DNA of 64,000 nt from Multifurca ochricompacta (Eukaryota; Basidiomycota; Agaricomycetes; Russulales; Russulaceae), in contig WTXG01000045.1 of assembly GCA_022496185.1 (NCBI GenBank), forward strand, positions 124,001-188,000, in the 5' to 3' direction. A program made the translations under genes and the position numbers. Position 1 is the stretch's first letter. Every line of letters begins with the position of its first letter. The notes below the pieces were generated by a model. That model had not been told where the DNA came from and made no database searches. It saw only the letters and a program-made list of their open reading frames with translations. Positions 53,982-64,000 of this stretch are shown one piece after another.

Positions 53982-56037
53982 TTAATCCGTACGTTGTCGC
54001 TTCCCTGGACGGCCATTCTCCTCGTCACTCCCACCTCCTCCCTGCGTCACTTCTCCCTCACTCGCTCCCCCTGCAGCTGCCGACGACGATGACGATGTTC
54101 CTGCAACTGCAGCCTCACCGACCATCTTCTCCGGTGCCGCAGCAGCTACGGCAGCAGCAGCAGCAACGGCGGTGGCGGTTACACTACCACCATCTACCGT
54201 CGAGGAGCTCTTGAGCCCACGAAGCACATCAAGCTCGCTCTCAGCCCGTGTACGAGCCGTACGCTCCTCTTCCCACAGACGACGCATCTCCTCAAGCTGC
54301 GCTTGGAGGTCGCCCATCGCCTGATCCATAAGTAACTTCTCGAGTGTCCATTTTTCAATATTTCGTGCCTCGTTCTCCTTCAAGTGGTGGATATATTGCA
54401 CCGCGCGTGATAGAATCGCACCTTTCGCTTTCTCGCCCGATCCGTTCGGCACAATACGACCGAGCTCGTTGATCCCCTCGTTAATGTTACCGCGCCGTCG
54501 GCGCTCGACTTCTTTCTGAAACAGGGGGAAAATCAATACAAGCGAACACAAACAAAAAAGCCAATAATTGATGGTAACAAACATGATTGTCTTTCCGTTG
54601 ACGAGCCCACTCATCTGAACCCATATTAGCACTGCGAGCGCCACGAGTACGTGTAGGCGCCTGTGAATTAGAAGAGGGTTCCGCACTCTTGGGTGATTCA
54701 ACTGTGCCTGCGGACTTTACGCTATCCGATGGTCGCGCCTGAGAATCGGGAATTGGAACGGCACTTGATCCTCCTGCAGCGGCAGCAAGCGCAGAGAGAT
54801 GCCCAAGGTTTGGTGGTCCATTCGGGTGCGAAGAAGGGCCAGGTTCAGCCAGAGACAGGAGTGTGAGCGCTTGTTGCTGCGAGTGAACTGGTGGTTGTTG
54901 TTGCTTCTGAAGAGGAAACGGTAATCCAGATGGGCCACCGGCAGGTGCATTGCTCGGTTGGGGTTGACCAAGTGCTCCTAATGCAGATAGCGCTTCTGCG
55001 GCGCTTTCTTTAAGCGTACCCTGCTCATCTATCAGCTGCTGTGCATAAAGGGTCAGCATCCACATGCCACAATGAAAGAGGCAGGGAGGCTATGACGCAA
55101 TCAAGAACACGTGCGTCTCAGTACCCGCCGCCACCTGCCACTTTTGCTCTGCTCTGCTCTCATCACAGAAAAAAGAAAGAAAAAAAAAAAGGGGGGGAAA
55201 GAGGAAGGACAGGAACCACCAAAAAAAAGTCCGGTCGTCGGCGTGTGCGTGCCGCGTGCCAACAGAATAAAATTCCCACGCCTCGAAAAAAAAAAACCAA
55301 CCAACACCAAAGAGAAATAAAAAGAAAACAAGAGAACCGACAACACCAACACCAAAAAAAAAAAAAGCACATCGGCTTCAACAAGGTCAAAATAGCCGAT
55401 ATTGCGCTCGAAAAACAAACACCAAAATAAATAAATAAAATAGAAAAAGGAATGCTTGGTGAACACAAATAGCAAAAAATAACTGATAAGTAAATAGGAA
55501 TATTGAATATGACAAGGAGGGGAGACTATACGAACTAGAGCAATTATCGACTCTTGCTGCTGCCGATTGCCCGTCGTTGGCACCTGACTGACGCGGGAAC
55601 GTGCCCCAGCCGTGACCTCCTCCCCCCCAAATCACGTGGGAATATATATAAAGCAGCAAAGATATTAAACAATCGAAAGCCCGCTCACCCACACGCACAC
55701 ATACACCCACCACTCTCCCCCTCATACCACACACACACACAGAAGGAACAGGGAGGGAGGGGGAACAGTAAAAAGGAAAGATATTAAAAGAAAAAAAAAC
55801 TGGGTAGGGGGAGGAGGTAGGGGGGGGGGGGGGTTTGCTCACCTGGTAGACGCTCGGAAAGTGTCTCAACAATTGAACGATTTGTGCACTATCGAGTAGA
55901 TGTGATGGTGCATTAACTGGATCAATGGCCGAGGCACCACCACCAGCTGATGTAGCACCTGCCGATGAAGAAGGAGGTGGAGGTGGTGGAGGAGGAACCA
56001 AATTGTGGTCTTGATTAACGGTATTTGCTGAGGACAT
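53982..56037 (-). CDS. CBF1: Cbf1-like basic helix-loop-helix transcription factor
   Basis: Exons on the minus strand: 56037-55843, a possible small exon 55583-55536, 55038-54583 and 54515-53982. The bHLH lies across the last intron (54582-54516). Its basic region is RKDNH/KEVERRRRGNINEGI, with the H-E-R residues that read CACGTG, then a loop with NGSGEKAKGAILSRAVQYI. The following NIEKWTLEKLL closely resembles yeast Cbf1, which binds centromere element CDEI and methionine-gene promoters. Upstream is a Pro/Gln-rich segment, downstream a leucine-zipper-like stretch (LQAQLEEMRRLWEEER) and a low-complexity tail ending KRQRTD. Nuclear location is inferred. Exon 2 is uncertain: the frame also holds if 55842-55039 is one intron. 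Confidence 0.8.
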
Positions 56038-56866
56038 TTTGCCCCCCGATCTGAAAGAGGAGGTGGTGGAAAAGGGAAAGGGTGTGATGAAAGGAGCAGG
56101 AGCAGGGGGTGGAGGGGAGGGGGAGGGGGAAGGAGGGTGGTGGTGCGTGTCGTTGCACTCTCTTCTCTCTAATGATAGAGTAGAGGAGGAACGGAGAGAG
56201 TGAGAGAGGAGTATGTGTGTGTGTGTATGTTGTTGTGTGTTGTGTGGATGTGGAAGGTCTGTCTTATCTCGAGTGATCGGGGAACGACTTGAAGGCGGCG
56301 GGCCAACGTTCCACACACAAAATAAAATAAAATAAACAAAAGAAAAAAAAGAGCTTTTCTGAGATGAATCACAGAAAAAGGGAAGAGGTCTTCGTTCAAG
56401 ATGGGTGATGATTATGGATCGAGAATACAAGGGCTAGGAGAGCAAAAAAAAAAGAGATTGAAAGGGAAAGCGTGGGTGAGAGCGTATGAAGTGGGATCAC
56501 GGGGGAGGCAGCGCGAGGTCACGAGGGGCACGCGCTTTTTCTATCAAACACGTGAGAAATCAGGTGCAAAGATGTCAATACACGTGCAAATTCTAAATCG
56601 GCACCTCGGCAATTCCATGCCATATCTAATTATTATCATTAAATGGGTGGAGCAGCCAGCGGACACAAAAGATAAAAAAAAAAAAAAAGATAAAAAAAAC
56701 AAGAGGGATGATATAATATCAAAGAGCATAGTTATAATAAAGGGGGTATGACAGGTAGTTGAGTAGTACAGATGGAGTTGACAACCGAAACACAGTAACA
56801 ACAAAAAAAATATACCGGTTGATACAAGACAAACAGAAAAAATGGAAATATATATATATAATCAAA
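56038..56866. other. Intergenic between the bHLH and G-alpha genes
   Basis: Purine/pyrimidine-rich low-complexity DNA, with (GT)n near 56215 and A-runs near 56680. It is the presumed promoter and 5' leader of the bHLH gene and the 3' end of the G-alpha gene. No gene was seen. Confidence 0.5.
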
Positions 56867-59097
56867 TTAAAGAAGATCCGCACGACGAAGACTAGCCCGC
56901 AAGATACCATCCTCAACTGTTCGTAAAGTTGCAGCTGTGCCACGAGTGTCCTGCGGGGAAAAGACCCGTCAGTAAGAAAAATAATACTTGTACTTCCAAT
57001 TGCATACATACTACAACAGAGGTAAGATGCACATAGAACCGACGAGGTTCGGGTGAATGCTGCTTTGCAATCTCTTTAAAGTGTGATTGAAAATCTTATA
57101 TATAAAGTACGTTCAGCGGGGAGGGGGAGAAGGGGCAGTACGTTAAATGCCTTACATTTTTTGACCGTGTCAACGTCATTGCTTCTATTCCCGAAACTCG
57201 GCACGTGTGTCCGCACTTTGACTCCGGCGCGTAACTTTTGTTCTAACAAGTCACACTTGTTCAAGAATAGTATAATTTGAGTCTTGGCGAGCATTTGAAG
57301 GGAGCACAGCGTCTGCCAGAGCATATAAGTGTCTTCGAGCCGGTTCACCCGGCGATCCTCCCGAAGCCGCTCATCAAAGGAAGATATGGGTGCGAGAAAG
57401 ATGATTGCATCCATGTCATCGAAGAATGGATACCAATGGGCGCGCTGCCGTGAACGTCTCAGTTGGATATAACCGTGAGAGAGAGAAAGAGACAGGAACA
57501 ATGGGCGCTACCAAACAAAAGAAAAAAAATAAGAACTCACCGAAGACCTGGTTCCACCCACATCATACATTAGCCATTCATGGCCGGCTAAAAAGCGGTA
57601 TTAGGACGCAAAACAAAAAATGCAAGATTAAACAAGGAGCGCACCTTGCTCTACCCAAAAGCTGTATTCCTGCACTCCCAACGTCCGGAGCCGAGCACGG
57701 ATCACGTCATTATCGGACGGTTCATAATCTCGAGCAGCAATGCGCTCAATATCATTTAAGAAGCTGAATTTGAGCGGGGCAAATCAGCTCAGCAACGATT
57801 TTTTAAAAGAGAAACCCGCGGAGGAGGGAGGGGATCAAATAGAAAAGAAACGGAAGAGAGAAGGAGAAGTCGGGGAAATGAAAGAGACGGATGACATACA
57901 AGCCTGGTTCTTCTTCCATCCGAATCTTCTTCCGTCGTAACATCTCTTGTACTGCACTGTCCTCCCACAACGCCCTCATATCTTCTGCGCAGCCAACGAC
58001 AACCTCGGTCACCTCCGCCGCTTTGCGTACGCGGGCGTCAGCAGCGCGCGCCGTCTCTTGCGCATCCTGAGGACGCGTGCGGAAGCGTTCAAGGGCGCTA
58101 CGCCACCCGTCTCGCGAGCGCACAGCAAACTCCGACGGACGCGGAAGCACTCCACCAGGACCAGGATTATATGACTCCTCGACCGCAGCGGCGCCAAGAC
58201 GGCGCTGAAGGTCTTGCTGTACGCCGCGGAGGGGAGCGAGGCGCAGACGAAGAAGGCGGTGTTTCTCGGTGAGCAAAACGGGAGGGGAAGAATCGAACAT
58301 GGGGGGGTAGGCGGCGAGAGCGTCGCCACGAGGTCGAGGAGGGTGACGATGGAACGGATGAGGTTGAGTTGAATGATAGCGCGCCATGAGGAGCGTTCTT
58401 CGAGCCAGGTCTCACGCGCATATTGCATTTGGAAGTCTAAGAGAAAATAAGGTGTGGGGTGGGTGGGTGAGCATGCCGTAAGGGGGATAAAAAAAAAAGG
58501 GGGCGGGAGGAGAGGGGAGTGAATGGAATGGAAAAATGGAAACGATAAACCGGCTGCGAAAATGAATAAGTGGATAGATAGCGTAATTTTGGGTGCGACG
58601 TGATTCTCATATCACATACAAAGAGGCGCCCAGTCGACCGATCACAGCCATGAGAGAGGAAATCAGGAGGAGCATGCACGCACTGCACGCAAGCCCAGTA
58701 AAACGCCGATCGAGAAGGGGAAGCAATGAGAAGTGGGGGAAAAGAGGGAGGGAAGAAGGAGGATGAGAGGGAAACCAACTCACTTTTGAGTGTTGTCGAT
58801 TTTCCTATCAAGTGCGCATGCAAGAATCGGGAGAGAGAGAGAGATAACGTTGAGAGGTGGAAGGGAGGAAGGATGGAACAACATACCACTTTCACTTTGA
58901 CCAAGGATAAGCACTTTGACGCAGGGTCTCTGCCTACGCCGTGCAGCACGCTCTACTTTGAGCTGTTCATCTATTTCATCGCTCACACGTCTGGCCTCTG
59001 CTTCTGCACGCAAGCGGGCTGAGCGCGCAGCGGGAGTTTCGTTTAGTGGAGGCGCGATAGCAGCAGAGAGGGGATCATGGTCAAAGGAACGAAACAT
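56867..59097 (-). CDS. Divergent G-alpha subunit of heterotrimeric G protein (one frameshift)
   Basis: Eight exons on the minus strand: 59097-58887, 58804-58784 (21 bp), 58436-57900, 57763-57645, 57587-57541, 57444-57156, 57094-57012, 56950-56867. P-loop GQSESGKST is split by intron 1. Switch I is RARLRTLGVQEYSF, switch II DVGGTRSS, then FLNKCDLL (G4) and a SVVDT motif where TCAT is usual. About 463 residues, longer than the usual 350, with a large helical-domain insert. The catalytic Gln of DVGGQ is Thr, and the N-terminus MFRS lacks a myristoylation glycine. Exon 3 is one base short for its frame; the break maps to a G7 run near 58301-58307, so the gene is a pseudogene or carries an assembly error. 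Such Gln-less G-alphas are, to my knowledge, found in expanded basidiomycete families. Confidence 0.82.
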
Positions 59098-62000
59098 GAA
59101 TGAGGGGGGGGTATGAGGGTCAGGAGGAAAAGAGAGAGAGGAATGATGGTAGAGTTAAAGGAGGTTGAAGATGGTAGTGAAGAAGAGTAGAAAAGGAAGG
59201 GAAGATTGAAAGAAAGAAGGAAAGAAGAAGTCAATGAGGGGAATGAGGGGAGGAAGGGGGAATGGGGATGAGTGGATTGTATGTGTGTGACAATGAGTAT
59301 GTATGTATGTATGTATGGATCATGGATCATTATTATTGACTTATGACCGGGAATGGGTTATGGACCGTCGTCGGTTGGAAGACGGCCCTTTCTTCTTCTC
59401 GTCATTGGGTGTGATCTCGTCTCGTTAAATCTGATCACTAAAACTGAGAACAGCCAACAGCCAACAGCCAACAACCAACAACCAACAGTTGTCGCATCGC
59501 GATCACTTATTTATCATTATCACTATCACTATTTATTTTATTTCAATTTTTAGCTAATTTTTTACCCTTTCACTCACCACCACTACTATCATACTTACAC
59601 CCTCCCCTCCTTGCTACGCTCCCAGTCTTGTGGGGTGGGGAAGGGGTTGGTCATTCATTCATTTGGGAGGAATTCCAAATTCCAATCAGGTAAAGTGACA
59701 GGCCGCGTCTGGCCGCGCCCCAGCGCTTCATAACATGTTACCGGCATTGGACGTCCTTTTTTTATGGCAATTTTTGCCATTTTATTTCCCCCCCTCAACC
59801 CCTCACCACCTCAAATTTTAATTTTTGTTTTGTTTTTTTATGGAATGGTGGAATTTGCGACAGGCACGAGAGATTTCATCTCCCGATACTCTGGCGTATT
59901 TTGAGGGACAATCAAACACTACGAGTTAGAAAAGACGGACAGATATCATCATGATAGATAGGCAGACAAGACAAGGACAGGAAAGGACAGGACATGACAG
60001 AACAGGACAGGACAGGACAGGACAGATAGATAGATGGATGGATAGATGGATAGATAGATAGATAGATAGACAGAACTAGTCCCACCCTCTTTTCTTTTCC
60101 TTTCTCCCACCCACCCACCTTCCAACCACTAAACCACTAGACTACCAAAGGATGGGGGGGAAGAAACAAAAATCGCATTTTTAAGATTTCGGCTTCTAAA
60201 CCCTCGAAGCTCAACTTTTTTAAAAGAATTAAAAAAAAGTGTTTAGTTAGAACTTGAAACCGAGGAGATCTTAAAATTGAAGATAAATCGATAAACGGGT
60301 TTGGGTTGGGTTGGGTTGGGTTGTATTGGATTGTATTGTATTGGATTGGGTTCTTCTTCTTTCTTCTTCTTCTCCCTTTGACTTCCAAGCGACCTGTCAA
60401 AAATGTCAATCTCGGCATCTTCCCTTCCTTTCCTTCCCTCCTCTTTCCCATCCCCACTCTCATCCCCACCCCCATCCCCATCCCCCATCCCTCATCCCCC
60501 ATCCCTCATCCCCCCCATCCTCATCCTCATCCCCTTCCCCCTCCCCACCATCCTCTATCCCATTTCATCCTATCCCGTTCTTTCCCATCTTCTTTCCCAT
60601 CTTGTTATATCCCGATTGGCTGCCCTAACTCAGCTGAACTTGAAACCCATATACGCCATGCCACTGTCATGCCCGATCCTCCTCCCTCCATCAAACTAAA
60701 GGTCCATAATGAAAATGAAATTTCATAATAAGCCCTTTGGGTCCTGTCCCCTCTCTCTCTCTCTCTCCCCAAGCCCGAGCCCGAACATCACCCTTATCGT
60801 TGCCAAGGCTTTGTCCTGTTTGTCGGTCCGGAGTCGGGACGCGCGGACGTTCAGTCATCATCCCCTTCTTTTTTTTTCTGTTGACCACGTTCTCTCTCCT
60901 TCTTCTTCTCCGGTATGAATGCGATCCCCGTGACGAGAGAGCCAGCAGTAACATTAATAAAAATAAAAACAGCCAAAGTTCTGGTTCATAACTCTCTCTC
61001 TCTCTCTCACTCTCTTTGCGGAGCTTGTCGGCCCCCGGGCGCGCGCCTCTTCCCCACGATCATTTTACTTGACTTTCTTCTCATATTCATACGCCAGAGA
61101 CAAAGGCAGGCAGGCAGGTCATTCATTCAAGACCGCTCTCGGTTGCGCTTATAGGAATGATGGACTCCACTTTCCACCCCCCCATCCCTCGGTTAATTTA
61201 GAAGAAATGTTTTTACATAATAAAGTCTTTGGTACCAATCGTGAACCCGCGGGGTTTCTTGACTCCAAACACAACGAGGACTTGGAGCACTCGCCTCCTC
61301 CCCCTCCTCTCTCTTTCTCTTCCACCACCTTTCAAAAATCGAAACCTCCATCAAATTCAATTCATGTTTGAATCAAATAGTATCATAGCCCCCCCCCCCC
61401 CCGCCATGTTGTTGGGGTATCGCAAATCAGTATCAAACACCAAACAATCATCAAATCATCACAACAGCGTCGCGTCGCGTCGTTTCATTCATTTCAATTT
61501 CATGAGACAGAAAAATAATCACACGTGCATCACGGAAAATAGAATCACAGTGAGAAGGGGGGGGGGGCTTGCTTAAAAATCCCAAACGACCAACATAGGT
61601 CGAGGGGAAGACCCCGAACCCAAAAAAAAATAATAAAAAAACCTTTTTTTGTTTTGTTTTGTTTTGTGCAGGTCAGGTCCAACAAACAAGATTCCCCGAG
61701 CGCTTTGAAAAGCGAAGGTGGTGAGGGATGGGAATGGGATATCACGTATGTATGAGATACAACGAAGAGGGGACACAGACAAGGCACATTGGTATCTATG
61801 AGGGACTTGAGGGGGCCGTGTCGGCCGCCGACACATACAGGTCAGGGTTAGTTTGGTATGGTATATTATTATTGCCCTTCATTCATTTTATGGATATGGG
61901 ATTCTCGCACACACGCCAAACCGCGCTCAAAAGATTAAGGTAAGCTTAATATGTTTTTTTTTTTTTCTTTTTGGGATTGGGGGGGGGGAGAAGTTTGTTT

Positions 62001-63551
62001 GCGTGTGTGGGTAGTAAAGCAAAAAAAAAAGAATTGACCGAACCGAAATGATGATAAGCCCACTCATCACCACCATAGCGCCGAAAAAAAAAAATCTACC
62101 AAGGGGGAAAGAAACGTACCCAAACTTATTCCCCCCTACAAATTTTAATTAATTTAAAAAACGCGAAATTTATTTCTAATTACTTTGATCTGGGTTAGAG
62201 AGAGCTCTACGGACAGCAAAAGGGGGGGAAAGCGATTGAGAGGAAAGGAAAACAGAGCAACAGGGGGATTAACTCGGTCGGAGTTTTAGTAGCCACAATA
62301 CCTCTCATTCCTCCCTTTTTTATTTATTTTTATTATTATTTTTCTCCCTCCCTCTTCTTCATTCATCTCCAAAAGAAATTAATGATCAAAACGCCACTTG
62401 GAGAAGAAGCAAGGGAAAAAAAAAATGATGGATGGAGAGAGAGGGTGATTAAAATAAATAATAATAATGATGGTGGTGGTGGGATGATGAAGATGAAGAT
62501 GGCGGTGGGGAAGTCGAACGGATCGACAATTAATATAGTTTGGAGGGTTTGGGATCGTAAATTACCCCCAAAGGGCCCTGAATAAACAGTACGAGCGCAC
62601 ACACATTACACACAAAACAAATCTGTGTGTTTAATGATGAATTCTACACACATACACATACAGCACTCTCACTCCCCCCCCCCTCCAAACACACCTCACC
62701 TCATATGGCGCTTGTCTCGAGCATGGTGGAGAGAAAAAAATAAATTTTTTGATGAGAGAGGTGGTGGTGGTGGGTTGCAAATGGAAGTTTTGGTGTATTT
62801 CCGAATTCCGAATTCTGAACTCTCACTTGAACAAACTCCGAATAACACCAACCTGAACTAAGAAAAAAACACTCCCCCCCCCTCCCCCCTTTCGACTCAA
62901 TGGGGGAAATACTCCACAAACATGAATGCAAGCGAGATGATGAGAGAGAGAGAAAGAGAACAAAAACATTGCTACACTAAACTGGGCTAAACTAGTACCA
63001 CTTATTTAAATTTTTTTTTGGCTTTTCTTTTTCGGGTTACACTTGTGCTCGGTCAGGGGGGGGGAGCGGGGAGGGGAGGGGATAGGGGCCACAAGGGAAA
63101 CGATTTAATTCCAGATAGTTGTATGTATGGTCGGCCGAACCAAACTGACCGACCGAATACAACGGATTTGCAAAAAAAAAAAAAGCCAGTGGGCGTCATT
63201 TATAATTAGTTGATCTTTTTCTTTTTTTCCGCTTTCTTTCCATGAAGGTGTTTTTTTTCATACATACAGTGATGAATGAAAGGAAAGAAAAAAGATGACT
63301 TGTACATGCAGGGGCCGCGTCTCCATCAATAAAGAACCCATAACCATGAATTAAATCACCTAATCTATCGTAGGAGGGTTTTAGTCCAAACTCCCTTTTC
63401 AACGCCGCCCCATGTCCTTAAAATTTTCCAAAAAAAAAAAAAATCAATTCAATCCTGGGGGAAAATTTCTCTGCTTCGTTCTCTAAAGTACGAAATCAGG
63501 CGCGCAACAACAACAACAAAAAAAAGAGAGAGCGGGAGGCGGGGGGGGAGG
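59098..63551. other. Low-complexity, apparently gene-free stretch
   Basis: Microsatellites and homopolymers dominate. Present are (GTAT)n near 59300, GACAG/GATA/GGAT arrays at 59960-60075, TTGGG repeats at 60300-60325, CCCCAT-rich DNA at 60440-60560, (CT)n at 60750-60770 and near 60995, and A-runs throughout. Frames that stay open here are made of repeated Ser/Pro/His or Leu/Phe and show no domain. It may include the promoter and long leader of the G-alpha gene and the 3' region of the next gene. Confidence 0.5.
59960..60075 (+). repeat. Compound microsatellite GACAG / GATA
   Basis: GGACAG units (59970-60025) pass into GATA and GGAT units (60025-60072). Confidence 0.85.
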
Positions 63552-63940
63552 CTATGGGGACCTGCTCAACGCAGGATCACTTTCCCTCCGTAACGTAGGA
63601 CTCGGTAAACCTCGCTCAAGACGACTCTCGTCAACTCCACTGCCCAAGATACCAAGTCCTCCTCCTCCTCCTTGCACAACCACAGACGCGCTTCTTCGTC
63701 CCAGATCCACTTCCGGTCCATCACCATCACCACCACCACCACCATCATCCATCATCTCCACCTCTTCCGCTTCTTCACCGTGTTCGACTCCACCTCCTCC
63801 CGCCCGTCTCATCCGCCGTGCGTAGAACGTCCGGCTCGCGGTGGCGTTAGAGAACAGTGGGAGTAAGTACCGTTCGTCGATGGCTTGGAACCATTTCCCT
63901 TCCTCACTACGTTCCGCCCCACAACAGAAGTCGAAGAGGA
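63552..63940 (-). CDS. C-terminal part of a minus-strand gene, possibly a Na+/H+ exchanger tail
   Basis: The open frame runs in from the right edge: FLFDFCGAERSEEGKWFQAI, DERYLLPLFSNATASRTFYA, RRMRRAGGGG, an acidic and Gly-rich stretch, then SPTLRRESDPALSRSP and a stop at 63552. The segment WFQAIDERYLLPLF followed by a charged, poorly ordered tail resembles the cytosolic C-terminus of endosomal NHX/SLC9 exchangers, as far as I recall; no membrane segment is in view. Upstream of about 63940 this frame has a TGA, so an intron boundary probably lies near a GGT-repeat there. The identification is tentative; that the segment is coding is more secure. Confidence 0.45.
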
Positions 63941-64000
63941 AGAAGAAATACCACCACCACCACCACCACCACCAACACCATCAGGTCCTCCACCACCGCG

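Noticed and set aside
60300..60325. TTGGG repeats as possible telomere-like DNA
   Set aside because: Four short units that degrade into TTGTATTGGA; not a fungal telomere unit and internal to gene-containing DNA.
60137..60728. Pro/Ser/His-rich frames on both strands
   Set aside because: Derived from CCCCAT and TTGGG tandem repeats; low complexity only.
61545..61943. Possible small genes on either strand around 61.6-61.9 kb
   Set aside because: Short, no conserved motif, flanked by homopolymers and no splice logic; not called.

Overview
The window is fungal nuclear DNA. The genes at the right have many short GT-AG introns of about 40-70 bp. Gene content (a Goodbye-NACHT-ankyrin STAND protein, a Cbf1-like bHLH factor, a divergent G-alpha subunit) and the Ty3/gypsy chromoviruses point to a basidiomycete, probably an Agaricomycete. 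A Rhizoctonia/Ceratobasidium-type genome is my best guess but is not proven by the sequence. There is no rRNA, tRNA or CRISPR array that I can support.

Positions 1-47,889 are one nested transposon block. Its main family, called Tf here, is a Tf1/sushi-like chromovirus with LTRs of about 571-592 bp, gag, pol ending in a chromodomain, and an extra third ORF (ORF3) carrying four zinc knuckles. Five Tf copies are present: A (left edge, minus), A' (3379-19265, minus), B (8053-16452, plus, inside A'), C (22716-30172, plus) and E (35985-43430, plus). A' sits inside the RT gene of a second gypsy element, G2 (minus, pieces between 1905 and 22715). G2 is also broken by solo LTRs of two other families, and one of these families is inside B. 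The result is a four-deep nest resolved by 5-bp target-site duplications (TSDs). hAT transposase pieces, hAT MITEs, a Tc1 fragment folded into a 642-bp palindrome, further solo LTRs and a copia-like gag fragment fill the rest.

Positions 48,259-51,652 hold an apparently intact NLR-type gene (Goodbye domain, NACHT, ankyrin repeats) directly beside the transposon block. Positions 53,982-56,037 hold a Cbf1-like bHLH gene (minus), and 56,867-59,097 an eight-exon divergent G-alpha gene (minus) with one apparent single-base frameshift. Positions 59,100-63,551 are low-complexity DNA without a convincing gene. The right edge holds the 3' end of a minus-strand gene, possibly a cation/proton exchanger.

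The strongest candidate for something little described is the Tf family. Its ORF3 is open in three of four copies, including two whose gag and pol are broken. The LTR carries an 11-nt sequence 34 nt after the TATA box that is complementary to the primer-binding site, as in Tf1 self-priming. A conserved T-run lies where gag and pol change frame, and the gag start is usually GTG. All eleven in-frame stops that I found replacing an arginine are TGA, which fits loss of methylated CpG.
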